A DNA stretch of 24,477 nucleotides from JAMCXS01 sp964459065 (lineage in GTDB: Bacteria; Acidobacteriota; Terriglobia; UBA7540): NCBI GenBank assembly GCA_964459065.1, contig CAYWMN010000024.1, positions 1 to 24,477 on the forward strand. Reading direction: 5' to 3'. The position numbers and the translations under genes are program-made. Shown piece by piece: positions 15,994 through 23,574 of the stretch. Position 1 is the stretch's first letter. Each line of letters begins with the position of its first letter. The notes below the pieces were generated by a model. It did no database searches. It saw only the letters and a list, made by a program, of their open reading frames with translations, and had not been told where the DNA came from.

Positions 15994-16003
15994 GGGGGAT
16001 CCA

Positions 16004-16679
16004 ATGACCATGTTATCGAACTTTGCTAGCGACCCGACTCCCAATCCTGGCGGATTCTTTGCCACCCGGCAGGTCTGCTACGGCTCACAATCTGAAGCGC
16101 GAGCTGTGCCTCAGCACGACGACTATTCCACCGCAGTCGACAACATCCTCAAAAACGAATGGCATGAGATCCTTCAGGCCTTTGATGATGCTTCCCTGAT
16201 GCAAACGTGGTCCTACGGAGCGGTCCGCTATGGAGAAAAGAACCTGAGCCACGTGGTCTTGAAAAACAGCGGACGGGTTGCTGCGGCAGCCCAGGCCATC
16301 TTGCTCAAAGTTCCCTGGGTCCCCGTCGGCGTCGCCTACATCAAGTGGGGACCCTGCTGGAGGGTCAAAGGCCAGGCCGTAAACCTTGCAAACTTCCGCC
16401 GCATCATCCAGGAACTCCACCGGCTCTATGTTGTCGAGCGCGGCTTCCTGCTCCGAATCTTCCCCAACGCCGTGGAGGACGGAACCGGAACTCTCCGCGA
16501 GATTCTTGAGGAGGAAGGATTTCAAAGGGACTTCCGCGCGCAACCAACCAGGACCGTGCTGGTGGATCTCTCCAACCCATTGGATACTCTACGGCAGAGC
16601 TTTAAAGGAACCTGGCGGCGAAACCTGGTGGCTGCCGAACACAATGGTCTTGAGGTCATCAGCGGTACCGATGACAGCC
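16004..16679 (+). CDS. FemAB-like GNAT acyltransferase, N-terminal part (gene split by assembly gap)
   Basis: From ATG 16004 (site AGGGGGAT) the frame gives a FemAB-type protein: LMQTWSYGAVRYGEKNLSHV, PVGVAYIKWGPCW, an Arg-rich central turn SFKGTWRRNLVAAEHNGLEV, reaching the N gap at 16680. Joining base 16679 directly to base 16849, after removing the gap, the 119-nt insert and one copy of the 40-bp repeat, restores one uninterrupted frame of 393 codons including the stop (392 residues), so the gene is probably intact in the organism. FemAB-like enzymes transfer amino acids from aminoacyl-tRNA, or other acyl groups, to peptidoglycan or cell-surface sugars. Here the target would be an amino sugar of the EPS (inference). 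Confidence 0.82.
16640..16679 (+). repeat. 40-bp exact direct repeat, first copy (second copy 16809-16848) flanking the gap
   Basis: Bases 16640-16679, the last 40 before the Ns, recur exactly at 16809-16848. The repeat is internal FemAB coding sequence, and the next bases after the second copy continue the protein in frame. This is what two overlapping contigs scaffolded with a nominal gap look like, rather than a biological duplication. Confidence 0.93.
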
Positions 16680-16689
16680 NNNNNNNNNN
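16680..16689. other. Assembly gap of ten Ns
   Basis: Ten undetermined bases. Because the flanking contig ends overlap by 40 bp, the true gap length is probably negative, and the sequence immediately after it should not be trusted. Confidence 0.98.
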
Positions 16690-16832
16690 GTATTGAGGGC
16701 CACACGCGCATCCCCGGCGGATAAGGCTATAAGAAATTCCAGTGCATCCGGCAAAATCTCGAACTCCAGGTTTCCCAGACCCGCTGTCTCATCGTTGATT
16801 GCGCGGCGCACAATGGTCTTGAGGTCATCAGC
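16690..16832 (-). pseudogene. rarA: Chimeric contig end: antisense fragment resembling rarA (mgsA) recombination ATPase
   Basis: On the - strand this stretch is stop-free for 47 codons and reads ADDLKTIVRRAINDETAGLG, then a segment ending in LEFLIALSAGDARVALNT. This fits the C-terminal AAA+ portion of RarA/MgsA, where a Glu-Ala-Asp-Ile helix, a GxG turn and the GDARRALNTLE sensor-2 motif occur in the same order and spacing. It does not belong to an EPS gene and sits between two copies of one 40-bp sequence, so it is most simply a chimeric contig tip. The last 24 bases (16809-16832) are shared with the FemAB gene, where the join happened. Family assignment is by memory of the motif, not by search. 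Confidence 0.5.
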
Positions 16833-17351
16833 GGTACCGATGACAGCCTGTTTCAGGATTTGATGGAGATCTACCGCGAAATGAAGGAGCGCAAGAAGTG
16901 GGAGGAAATTCCCGACGCCCGTTATTTTGAACAGATTCAGCGCGACCTTCCTCCGCCGCTCAGAATGATGGTCATGGTTTGCCGGTACAAAGGCGAGCCC
17001 GTTGCAGGGATTGGAGCCTCAACTCTGGGCGACACCTGCATCGACCTTCTGGGCGCAACCGGCAATCAAGGCCTGAGGTTGCGCGGCTCCTATCAGCTCC
17101 ACTGGCAGATGCTGCGCTGGCTGAAAACGAGATTGTTCCGCTGGTATGACTTGTTTGGGGTCGACCAAAACACTCACCCGGGAACGTATCAGTTTAAGAG
17201 CGGGCTGGGGGGAAAATTAGGCCGGGAGGTAGAGTACGTGGGCGCCTATCAGGCCGGCGGCAACTTCCTGACCAGCCTGTCCATTCAGGGCGTCGAGACA
17301 GCGCAGGCGGCCTTCGCCCGCTTGAAGCACTCTCTAAGCAGCCTGGAGTGA
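16809..17351 (+). CDS. FemAB-like GNAT acyltransferase, C-terminal part (continuation after assembly gap)
   Basis: The frame resumes with the repeated HNGLEVISGTDDS, then LFQDLMEIYREMKERKKW, MVMVCRYKGEPVAGIGASTL, a GLRLRGSYQLHWQMLRWLK helix and FRWYDLFGVDQNTHPGTYQF, ending with FKSGLGGK. This is the second GNAT domain of FemAB-like proteins; the DxxG...GxxxFKxGxGG end is characteristic. A gene caller would start at ATG 16860, but that is an internal Met: the family helix begins earlier, and no ribosome binding site precedes it. With the N-terminal part it forms one 392-residue protein. It is followed after about 50 nt by the beta-helix gene. Confidence 0.82.
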   Translation, partial: HNGLEVISGTDDSLFQDLMEIYREMKERKKWEEIPDARYFEQIQRDLPPPLRMMVMVCRYKGEPVAGIGASTLGDTCIDLLGATGNQGLRLRGSYQLHWQMLRWLKTRLFRWYDLFGVDQNTHPGTYQFKSGLGGKLGREVEYVGAYQAGGNFLTSLSIQGVETAQAAFARLKHSLSSLE

Positions 17352-17405
17352 ACAACTCGTCACCATCTGTCCCGAGCGCGGAGTAAGATTATCAAGAGGT
17401 TGCGA

Positions 17406-18668
17406 ATGATGGCATCGCAACTACGAAACGCTATGAAAGGATCCGCTCAACGCGTATTCCGGTCGAAGTTTCCCGCCGTGATCCTGATCCTGTCAGCCCT
17501 GGCGCTGGCTTATGCTTTATATGGTTTCACCGCCGGGAACAGCCCTCTGGCCAGTGAAACCTACCAGTCATCGAGCCTTTCCGGCCCCATCGTCATCAAA
17601 GGCAAAAATGGAACCGTCCTCGATCACCTGAGGATATCCTCCTCAAAAGGCGACTGCGTCACCCTTCAGAATTCGGCGAATATCACGGTCAAAAACTCCG
17701 AGATCGGACCTTGCGCCGGAAGCGGCATCCGGATCAGCGGCGGCTCGGGAATCAACATTTACGACAACTACATCCATCCCGACGCTCCCCTTTCCGCCTG
17801 TTGCGACAAGTCGGACGGCATCTTCGCCGCTTCTACCACCAGCCTCACGATCCAGGGTAACGTGATCGCCTACGGAGAAGCCAACATCGAGGTGCAAAAC
17901 GCCGCCACGGTCAAAGTGATCGGTAATTTTCTGCTCAACCCCCGCAACACCCTGACGGGCTCCCGCGGCCAAAACTTCCAGTCGTGGAACCGTAGCCGCG
18001 ATGTTCTGGTGGCCAATAATTACGCGCTGGCCAGCCGCGACACGGACCTTTACAAATTTGCGGAAAATCAGGAAGACTCCATCAATTTCGGCGAAACCGA
18101 CGGGGTCGTTGCTCGGAATAACTACATTACAGGGGGCCACAGCCGCTCAGGTTGCGGGTTAATCGCCGACGCGGGCGCAAATCATGTAAGGTTCCTGAAT
18201 AACATCCTGGTCAACACCGGCCAGTGCGGAATCGGCATCGCCGACGGAATCGATCAAGTGGTCCAGGGAAACCGCATCATCAACAGGACTCCCGTCCAAG
18301 GCGGCGGCAACACCGCCATTTACGTCTGGAAGCAGTATGCGCCTCCCTGCGGTCCGGTAACGATCTCGCAAAACATCGCCACCCAGATCAAGGCGAATGG
18401 CACCGAGTCGAGTTTCTGGAACGGAGGCGGTTGCGGCGACGTACGGCTCTCAGGCAACGTTTGGGGAGCCCGGGCCGCGAAACTCCTCACGCCCGTTCAA
18501 CAGCGGCTTCCGGTCCCCCGGATTCCCCCGGAACCCCACCGGGCTTCAGCCCCGTCGCCGTTTTCAAACCGCGCCCGGTCCCCAGGTTCCGGTCTCAGCA
18601 GCGTTGTCCGCCCGGAAGTTGTTTCCAAGTTCAGGAACCAGGGCGTCCCGAGTCCGGCTGTTCGATAA
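17406..18668 (+). CDS. Membrane-anchored right-handed parallel beta-helix protein
   Basis: A 420-residue protein with a single hydrophobic anchor (about residues 22-41, FPAVILILSALALAYALYG) and an extracytoplasmic part built of short repeats such as NITVKNSEIGPCAGSGIRIS, INIYDNYIHP and VRFLNNILVNTGQCGIGI, the ladder pattern of pectate-lyase-like beta-helices. Cys residues in GDCVTL, GPCAG, ACCD, SGCG, GQCGIG, PCGPV and GGCG are all matched in the paralogue at 18771-20648, suggesting disulfides in an exported domain. ATG 17406 follows AAGAGG; a TTG at 17400 is unlikely. Beta-helices of this type bind, cleave or epimerise polysaccharides. No catalytic site can be assigned, so the role is inferred from its position at the operon end. 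The C-terminal 60 residues are Pro/Ser/Arg-rich and diverge from the paralogue. Confidence 0.83.
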   Translation: MMASQLRNAMKGSAQRVFRSKFPAVILILSALALAYALYGFTAGNSPLASETYQSSSLSGPIVIKGKNGTVLDHLRISSSKGDCVTLQNSANITVKNSEIGPCAGSGIRISGGSGINIYDNYIHPDAPLSACCDKSDGIFAASTTSLTIQGNVIAYGEANIEVQNAATVKVIGNFLLNPRNTLTGSRGQNFQSWNRSRDVLVANNYALASRDTDLYKFAENQEDSINFGETDGVVARNNYITGGHSRSGCGLIADAGANHVRFLNNILVNTGQCGIGIADGIDQVVQGNRIINRTPVQGGGNTAIYVWKQYAPPCGPVTISQNIATQIKANGTESSFWNGGGCGDVRLSGNVWGARAAKLLTPVQQRLPVPRIPPEPHRASAPSPFSNRARSPGSGLSSVVRPEVVSKFRNQGVPSPAVR

Positions 18669-18719
18669 GGCGGAAGTCGGGCCCCCACAGGACGAATCCT
18701 GGTTCAGGTTTATTGCTTG

Positions 18720-18772
18720 AAGTCCAGCGGAGCCTGCCGTGAAAAACAGGCTCCGCTGGACTTTTGTTTTTT
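18720..18772 (+). terminator. Strong intrinsic terminator of the EPS operon
   Basis: A perfect 17-bp stem (AAGTCCAGCGGAGCCTG at 18720-18736, complement at 18747-18763) with a 10-nt loop is followed by TTTTGTTTTTT. The T-tract reads on the + strand, so it stops transcripts from 17406-18668. The end of the tract overlaps the TAA stop (18771-18773) of the convergent lipoprotein gene. The other side of the stem has no T-tract, so it is unlikely to terminate the - strand efficiently. Confidence 0.93.
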
Positions 18773-20648
18773 ACCGGCCGCACCCGGTCTGGGTGGTATA
18801 GGGTGAAGGAGCCGGACAGGCGTAGGGTTGAGGTGGGATCGCCGGCGGCGGGGGCGGGGGCGGCGTCAGGGCATTGACAGCGGCCTGTCCCCACGTATTG
18901 TTTGACAGGCTGGGAGTGCCGCAACCTCCGCCATCCCAGTACGATGAAATCGAGCCATCAGATTTCACCTCGGCCGCAATGTTGCTGCTCAACGAGACGG
19001 GGCCGCAAGCCGAGGAGTACTGTTTCCAGACGTAGATCGCCGTATTTCCGCCTCCGGAGACGGGCGTCTTGTTGATCACCTGGTTGTTGCTCACCACCTG
19101 GTTGGTCCCGTCCGCAATCCCGATTCCGCATTGGCCGGTATTCACCAGGATGTTGGACGAAAACGTGGCGCTGTTGGCGCCGTCGTCTGCGATGATGCCG
19201 CAGCCCGACGGGCTCTGGCCGCCCTCGACGTAGTTGTTATCGACCATGATGCCGTTCGTCTGGCCGAAGTTGATGGAGTCCTCCTGGTTGGCGGCGTACT
19301 TATAGAGCGAAGTGTCTTCGCTGGACAAGGCGTAATTGTTCTCAACCGTGATGTCCGACGAATTATAGTAGGCTTGGAAGTTCTGCCCCCGGGAACCGTT
19401 GCTGGTGTTCCTGGGATTCAGCAGAAAATTCCCGAGCACTTTCACCGTACTAACATTCTGGACCTCGATGTTGGCTTCTCCGTAGGCAATTACGTTCCCC
19501 CAGATCGTCAGCCCCGAAGTTCCGTTCGCAAAAATCCCGTCGGCGACGTCGCAGCAGGGATGAAGCGGAGCGTCGGGATGGATGTAGTTGTCATAGAGGT
19601 TGATCGAGCTGCCGCCGCTGATCTTGACGCCGTTGCCGGCGCAGGGTCCGATTTCGGATTGCTGAATCGTGATGTTGGAGGAGTTGGTCAGGGTCACGCA
19701 GTCTCCGCTGGTGGAAGTGATATGGAGCCCGGAAATCGTCACGTTCGACTGGCCGCTCAGATTGATGGGCCCGGAGTCTTTGAGCGTTGTCGAACTGCTG
19801 GAAACCGTAAAGCTTCCGGAACTGGTCGCCGTGCCGCCCGAGGTCGCAACCGAGACCGTTCCCGAGGTCGCGCCCTTGGGCACCGACGTGTTAATCTGCG
19901 AATCCGACGCCACCGTGAACGCGGCCGCCGTCCCGTTGAAGGCAACGCCGGAAGCCCCGGTAAAGCCCGAACCGGAAATCGTCACCGAACCCCCCACCGA
20001 TCCGCTGGTGGGCGTAAAGGATGAAATCTTCGGCGCCGTGGATGTTTGGGTTACGGTAAAAGCCGCCGAGCTGGTCGCCGTTCCCGAGGGGTTGGTGACG
20101 CTGATCGCTCCCGTCGTCGCTCCGTTGGGCACTACAGCGACAATCTGCGAATCCGAACTCGTCTTGAATGACGCCGCCGCACCATTGAAGGCAACGGCGG
20201 AAACGGTGGAAAAGCTGGACCCGTTGATCGTCACGGACGTTCCCGCGGTCCCGCTCGTGGGGCTGAATGAGCTGATTTGCGGCGCCGAGTTCGTATTTGA
20301 CACCTGGAAGGCGCTTGAACTCGTTACCGTCGACTGATTGGTTGTTACGCTGATCGGTCCCGTCGTGGCGCTTGCGGGCACCAGAGCGTTAATCTGGCTG
20401 TCTGAAACAACACTGAAAGAATTTGCTGCCATACCATCAAAAGCCACATTCCGCGTATGCAGAAATCCTGACCCGGTAATCGTTACCGTCGTGCCGTTCG
20501 GTCCGCTAACAGGAGTGAAGGATGAAACGGCCAGGGAATTATTTCCCCGCCCCTGGCTGTTTTGCTTCCTGTTGATAGCCGTGGCGCATGAAGCGATCAA
20601 CATACTGAGTACAACAATAGGCAAAAGGTAAGTCGTGTTACGAAACAT
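18771..20648 (-). CDS. Lipoprotein with three IPT/TIG domains and a C-terminal beta-helix
   Basis: A 625-residue protein starting at ATG 20648, chosen because GGAGGG lies just upstream and a lipoprotein signal follows (hydrophobic PIVVLSMLIAS, lipobox IASC with Cys21); the frame stays open to 20741. After a short Asn/Gly linker come three Ig-like IPT/TIG repeats (about 41-116, 124-200, 207-283), each with a PxSGxxGTxVTIxGxxF start, VAFxGxxA and a PxGATxGxISV strand. The beta-helix (about 295-595) is highly similar to that of the convergent gene, including all seven Cys motifs. The C-terminus has a run of seven prolines. TIG domains commonly act as spacers or sugar/protein-binding modules. The protein probably sits on the outer membrane and handles the EPS (inference). 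Confidence 0.86.
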   Translation of the reverse strand: MFRNTTYLLPIVVLSMLIASCATAINRKQNSQGRGNNSLAVSSFTPVSGPNGTTVTITGSGFLHTRNVAFDGMAANSFSVVSDSQINALVPASATTGPISVTTNQSTVTSSSAFQVSNTNSAPQISSFSPTSGTAGTSVTINGSSFSTVSAVAFNGAAASFKTSSDSQIVAVVPNGATTGAISVTNPSGTATSSAAFTVTQTSTAPKISSFTPTSGSVGGSVTISGSGFTGASGVAFNGTAAAFTVASDSQINTSVPKGATSGTVSVATSGGTATSSGSFTVSSSSTTLKDSGPINLSGQSNVTISGLHITSTSGDCVTLTNSSNITIQQSEIGPCAGNGVKISGGSSINLYDNYIHPDAPLHPCCDVADGIFANGTSGLTIWGNVIAYGEANIEVQNVSTVKVLGNFLLNPRNTSNGSRGQNFQAYYNSSDITVENNYALSSEDTSLYKYAANQEDSINFGQTNGIMVDNNYVEGGQSPSGCGIIADDGANSATFSSNILVNTGQCGIGIADGTNQVVSNNQVINKTPVSGGGNTAIYVWKQYSSACGPVSLSSNIAAEVKSDGSISSYWDGGGCGTPSLSNNTWGQAAVNALTPPPPPPPAIPPQPYACPAPSPYTTQTGCGR

Positions 20649-20758
20649 TTTCCCTCCGAAACAAGATGGTTGGAGAAACCCGTCTTGCACTTGGTCTCCA
20701 GCCGCCTGTTCGGAAGGAGTCACGATATTAAACATCGACATTGCAGAAATCTCCGACG

Positions 20759-20774
20759 TGGTACCTTGGTACCA
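20759..20774. promoter_or_regulatory. 16-bp inverted repeat, possible operator
   Basis: TGGTACC (20759-20765) and GGTACCA (20768-20774) form a perfect 7-bp dyad with a 2-bp centre, about 110 bp upstream of the lipoprotein start. The dyad suits a dimeric regulator, but no regulator or second copy identifies it. Confidence 0.27.
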
Positions 20775-21401
20775 TTGATTAAGGCGTTTCGCAGGCGGTG
20801 CTTAGATAGACTTGACGCATGTGAAAAGTTTCCACCTTCAATGGCCGCAGATCACCTGTGCAGAAGCTCGGGGCCTCCGTTCAGTAAGAATTGTTGCTAT
20901 TTCCAGAGAATTCCTGGATACCCGATTGCTAAACGTCGGGTTAAAGGCAAACCGAATCAACTACTGGAATGCCCTGAAGAAAGCCGTCTTGCTTCACCTG
21001 GTCGGGACAGGAGCCGGAGCCGAATTCAGCGGGTTGTGGTGTGGCCGGAGTTGTTGGAGGGTACAGTGCTTTCAACGTTCGTCTTTCCAAGTTCCCTTCG
21101 AAAAGTTGCCGTGCACGATGGTTTCACTAAAGTGCACTGCGTTTCCTTTATCAAACCAAGGGCCAAAGTCCTGGCGCTCGTAACTCATTGATGGCTCAAC
21201 AGAGGCCGCTATCGACGCTGAGGGGCCACTAAGTAGTTTTTACAGGGTTGTGTGAAATATTCTCCAGTGTTTACCTGAGGACTCGTCAGTAACTTACCTG
21301 AGGCTGACGCAATACCTGAAAGTCTGCGGTCGCGCAACTGCGCGCATCCCATTCGCTGGATTGCGGTTCTCCACCATCCTTCAAAGCCTTCCCGAGGACG
21401 C

Positions 21402-21425
21402 AAATGTGCAAAAGTTTGCACATTT
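21402..21425. promoter_or_regulatory. 24-bp near-perfect palindrome, possible operator
   Basis: AAATGTGCAAA (21402-21412) and TTTGCACATTT (21415-21425) form an 11-bp perfect dyad with a 2-bp centre. It is AT-rich and has no T-tract, so it is more operator-like than terminator-like. It lies 76 bp beyond the stop of the hydrolase gene in an otherwise empty region. A dyad this long is unlikely by chance, but its binding protein is unknown. Confidence 0.42.
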
Positions 21426-21500
21426 CTCTACCCCAATAGGTGCCACGCCGGAACCCCGCCTGCAGGCCGTCGCACTCCATCTTTGGCTTTGCCGGGACAC

Positions 21501-23324
21501 TTACCGAGGCGTGATCGCAATCACCGAATAAACGTTCAGGTCAGGCAGAGTCGCTTCCAGGGTGCGGCCTCTCCAATGTTCGTCCTGCAACTGGGAAGCG
21601 TTTCTGTCGGGTGAAGCCAGGGACAGGCGCCCGCCGGCAAGCCGCGCGAACCGGGGACCCAGCTTCAGCCGGATCCGGACGTTCCGCGCGGGCGTGGAAT
21701 CATAATTCAGAACGTAGAGAACCAGCTCGCGGCCGTTTTTGAGCGAAGCAAGGTTGGCCAGCACGTGGCCGCCCGACGTCAGATCAATCTCGGTCGTCCC
21801 GGCGGTCAGGGCGGAAACCTTGCGCCAGACTTCCGTCTGTGCGGCCTTGTCGCTCCCGAAATTCTGCTCAAGCTCCGGCCGGGAGATTTCCACGTTCGCG
21901 CCCTGTAGGCCAGCCGGAGAGCCAAACACATAAAGTTTTCCGCCGGCGCTCGCGTAATCCTGAAGCGCCTGTTTCTCCGCTGCCGTCAGCTTGTCGTAAG
22001 CAGGAACAATCACGCCCCGGTAGGATTTCAACTTCTGCGCATTCACGTTCCCGGCCACTTTCAGGGCGTACAGAACGCTGCGGCGTGAAAGGAAATCGAG
22101 CAGCGTGTCCTTGCCCCAGGCAAACCCGGTCTTCAAGTCATCCGGAAGCAACACCGCCACCGGCGTCACGTTGGCCGCGCCCACGTAAAGCGGCTCGTGG
22201 CTCGAGACAAAGCCGTTGTACTGGCCGATGGCAGCCCAGGACGCCAGGGCTTCCGGCTTGCCATTAATCAAGCCGGCGTCAAACGGCCCTTCCATATCCC
22301 ACGTATAGGCCGACCCAAACGATGCGGCTTCGGCAATCGCCAGCTTTTCCGAGCGCGGCTTCAGAAACGCCGTTGAGCGCCCGCCCTTGTGAAAAACCGA
22401 ATACTCGGTGACAAGCGGTTTGCCGGCCGGCAGCAATCCCCGAATCAGGCGCGTGCGCCGGACGTTGGTCACGTTCCATTCCGGGCCCCAGACGCCCGGT
22501 TCCCGCCAGCCCTCGTCAAACGTGAAATCCATATAGCGGTTCAGGGCGGCGCGGGAAGGCGAAAGGCCGAAATTTGAGAAGATCGGAATGTTCGATTTCT
22601 TCCGCTCGTGGATGTATTCACGAACCTGGGTAAAGAAGTTCGCCACGGCCTGATTGCTGGCCCACGCGGGAGCCCCGGTGTTGTCAAAAAAGATGGCGTC
22701 CATGCCGTCGTCGATCATGCCGCCGATGCGCTTTTCCTGATATCGAACCCATCCGGGGTCGTTGAGGTTGGCGATGTAGCGCAGGGCGTCGCGCCCGCCG
22801 GAGTAACGATAGGGCAGCCCGTCCGGCTCAAACATGATCCATCGCACCGACTGCGGCACGTCCCGGAACATGCTCTGCCAGAAGAGGCTGACCGCGCACA
22901 TGTAGGCTGCCACCTTGATGCCGTGCTGATGCAGCATCCGGGTGATCTCGCGCACCAGGGCGCGCTGCGGAGCTTCGTCTTCCCACGAAAATCCGGCGCT
23001 GTAGGTCACCCAGACAAAGTTGACGTGAGCCTTCACCAGCAGGTTCACCATCTGCCGCCCATAAACGTCCCGGCTGTAGACATTGGCCAGCACCTTTTGT
23101 TCATCGGGGGTAAAGCGCATGCCCCAGGCTGAGCGCCGCGTCTTTTGGATCTCAATCGGGCCGCCGTCAAACCGCGCGAACCGGAAGCGTCCCTGCTGCA
23201 GCCAGGCGGGCAGATGCGCAAGATCAGGCGCGACGCCTGCCGGCATCTTCTGCGCCGCCGCGCTGCCTGCCAAACCCATTCCCAAAGCACCGCCAAGCAA
23301 TATCGCCAAGATCCTGTTTTTCAT
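21501..23324 (-). CDS. Secreted glycoside hydrolase-like protein (TIM barrel plus beta-galactosidase trimerisation-like domain)
   Basis: A 607-residue protein with a Sec signal peptide (MKNRILAILLGGALGMGLAG, then SAAAQ cleavage site). ATG 23324 is preceded by AGGAG; an upstream in-frame start at 23363 lacks this. Residues about 60-370 look like a GHL6/GH42-type barrel: LVKAHVNFVWV, LHQHGIKVAAYM, MIDDGMDAIFFDNTGAPAW, FTFDEGWREPG and SAYTWDMEGPFD. Asp in FFDN and Asp/Glu in DEGW are candidate catalytic acids. Residues about 390-500 (VLLPDDL..., VIVPAYDKLTAAEKQAL, GGKLYVFG) resemble the GATase-like trimerisation domain of GH42 enzymes. A C-terminal beta-sandwich follows. It probably degrades an external oligosaccharide; substrate is unknown. 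It is divergent from a TetR regulator. Confidence 0.75.
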   Translation of the reverse strand: MKNRILAILLGGALGMGLAGSAAAQKMPAGVAPDLAHLPAWLQQGRFRFARFDGGPIEIQKTRRSAWGMRFTPDEQKVLANVYSRDVYGRQMVNLLVKAHVNFVWVTYSAGFSWEDEAPQRALVREITRMLHQHGIKVAAYMCAVSLFWQSMFRDVPQSVRWIMFEPDGLPYRYSGGRDALRYIANLNDPGWVRYQEKRIGGMIDDGMDAIFFDNTGAPAWASNQAVANFFTQVREYIHERKKSNIPIFSNFGLSPSRAALNRYMDFTFDEGWREPGVWGPEWNVTNVRRTRLIRGLLPAGKPLVTEYSVFHKGGRSTAFLKPRSEKLAIAEAASFGSAYTWDMEGPFDAGLINGKPEALASWAAIGQYNGFVSSHEPLYVGAANVTPVAVLLPDDLKTGFAWGKDTLLDFLSRRSVLYALKVAGNVNAQKLKSYRGVIVPAYDKLTAAEKQALQDYASAGGKLYVFGSPAGLQGANVEISRPELEQNFGSDKAAQTEVWRKVSALTAGTTEIDLTSGGHVLANLASLKNGRELVLYVLNYDSTPARNVRIRLKLGPRFARLAGGRLSLASPDRNASQLQDEHWRGRTLEATLPDLNVYSVIAITPR

Positions 23325-23498
23325 TCCGTTTGCTCCTGAAGTGTCTGGATGATTGCGGACCACTTGCCGGGGCGCCCGCCCAAGCGCCCCCTATGATATT
23401 CCCATTGCGCCCGAATTGAAACGCCCGCTTCCCGCGGCCCAACGGCCCTCGCAGTCCCTCCTGGAAAACTCGCCTTCCCTCATCGCCCGCCGTTTTCC

Positions 23499-23511
23499 AT
23501 TCAGCCTGAAT
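23499..23511. promoter_or_regulatory. Candidate TetR operator
   Basis: ATTCAG and CTGAAT form a 6-bp dyad around one central base, 10 bp upstream of the putative -35 of the TetR gene. Position and symmetry fit an autoregulatory TetR site; there is no second copy to support it. Confidence 0.3.
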
Positions 23512-23521
23512 TCTTAGTCCC

Positions 23522-23550
23522 TTTTCACAACGCCCCTGCGGCGGTATGGT
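23522..23550 (+). promoter_or_regulatory. Candidate sigma-70-type promoter of the TetR gene
   Basis: TTTTCA (23522-23527) and TATGGT (23545-23550), each matching four of six consensus bases, are separated by 17 bp and end 24 bp before the ATG at 23575. Confidence 0.33.
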
Positions 23551-23574
23551 AGACTGTGCCCACGGTGAGAGCTG

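Larger units (their letters stand above)
20649..21500. other. About 850-bp region without a convincing gene
   Basis: The region lies upstream of the lipoprotein gene and downstream of the hydrolase gene, and looks less GC-rich and less codon-biased than its neighbours. Short open frames occur on both strands (for example + 20812-21183 and - 21286-21480), but none has a good start signal, domain motif or plausible composition. It may hold a long 5' region for the lipoprotein gene, a decayed gene, or an unrecognised small RNA. Two inverted repeats inside it are listed separately. Confidence 0.6.
23325..23574. promoter_or_regulatory. Divergent control region between hydrolase and TetR genes
   Basis: About 250 bp hold both promoters. 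For the hydrolase (-), a TATCAT -10-like hexamer at 23393-23398 is the best candidate but has a poor -35. Candidate dyads are TGGAAAAC (23462-23469) with GTTTTCCA (23492-23499), and ATTCAG-C-CTGAAT at 23499-23511. The arrangement fits a regulator that controls itself and a divergent target. Confidence 0.4.

Noticed and set aside
16680..16848. Insertion sequence or target-site duplication in the FemAB-like gene
   Set aside because: A 40-bp repeat beside ten Ns, with no transposase or terminal inverted repeats, is better explained by overlapping contigs.
19131..20337. Long + strand open frames (about 297 and 222 codons) antisense to the TIG/beta-helix lipoprotein
   Set aside because: The repetitive composition of the real gene produces them; the Val/Pro-rich or Arg-rich peptides match no family, and the - strand protein has clear domains.
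20670..21191. 173-codon and 123-codon + strand open frames in the gap region
   Set aside because: Composition rich in Arg, Cys and Ser without hydrophobic periodicity, no credible start signal, no recognisable domain.
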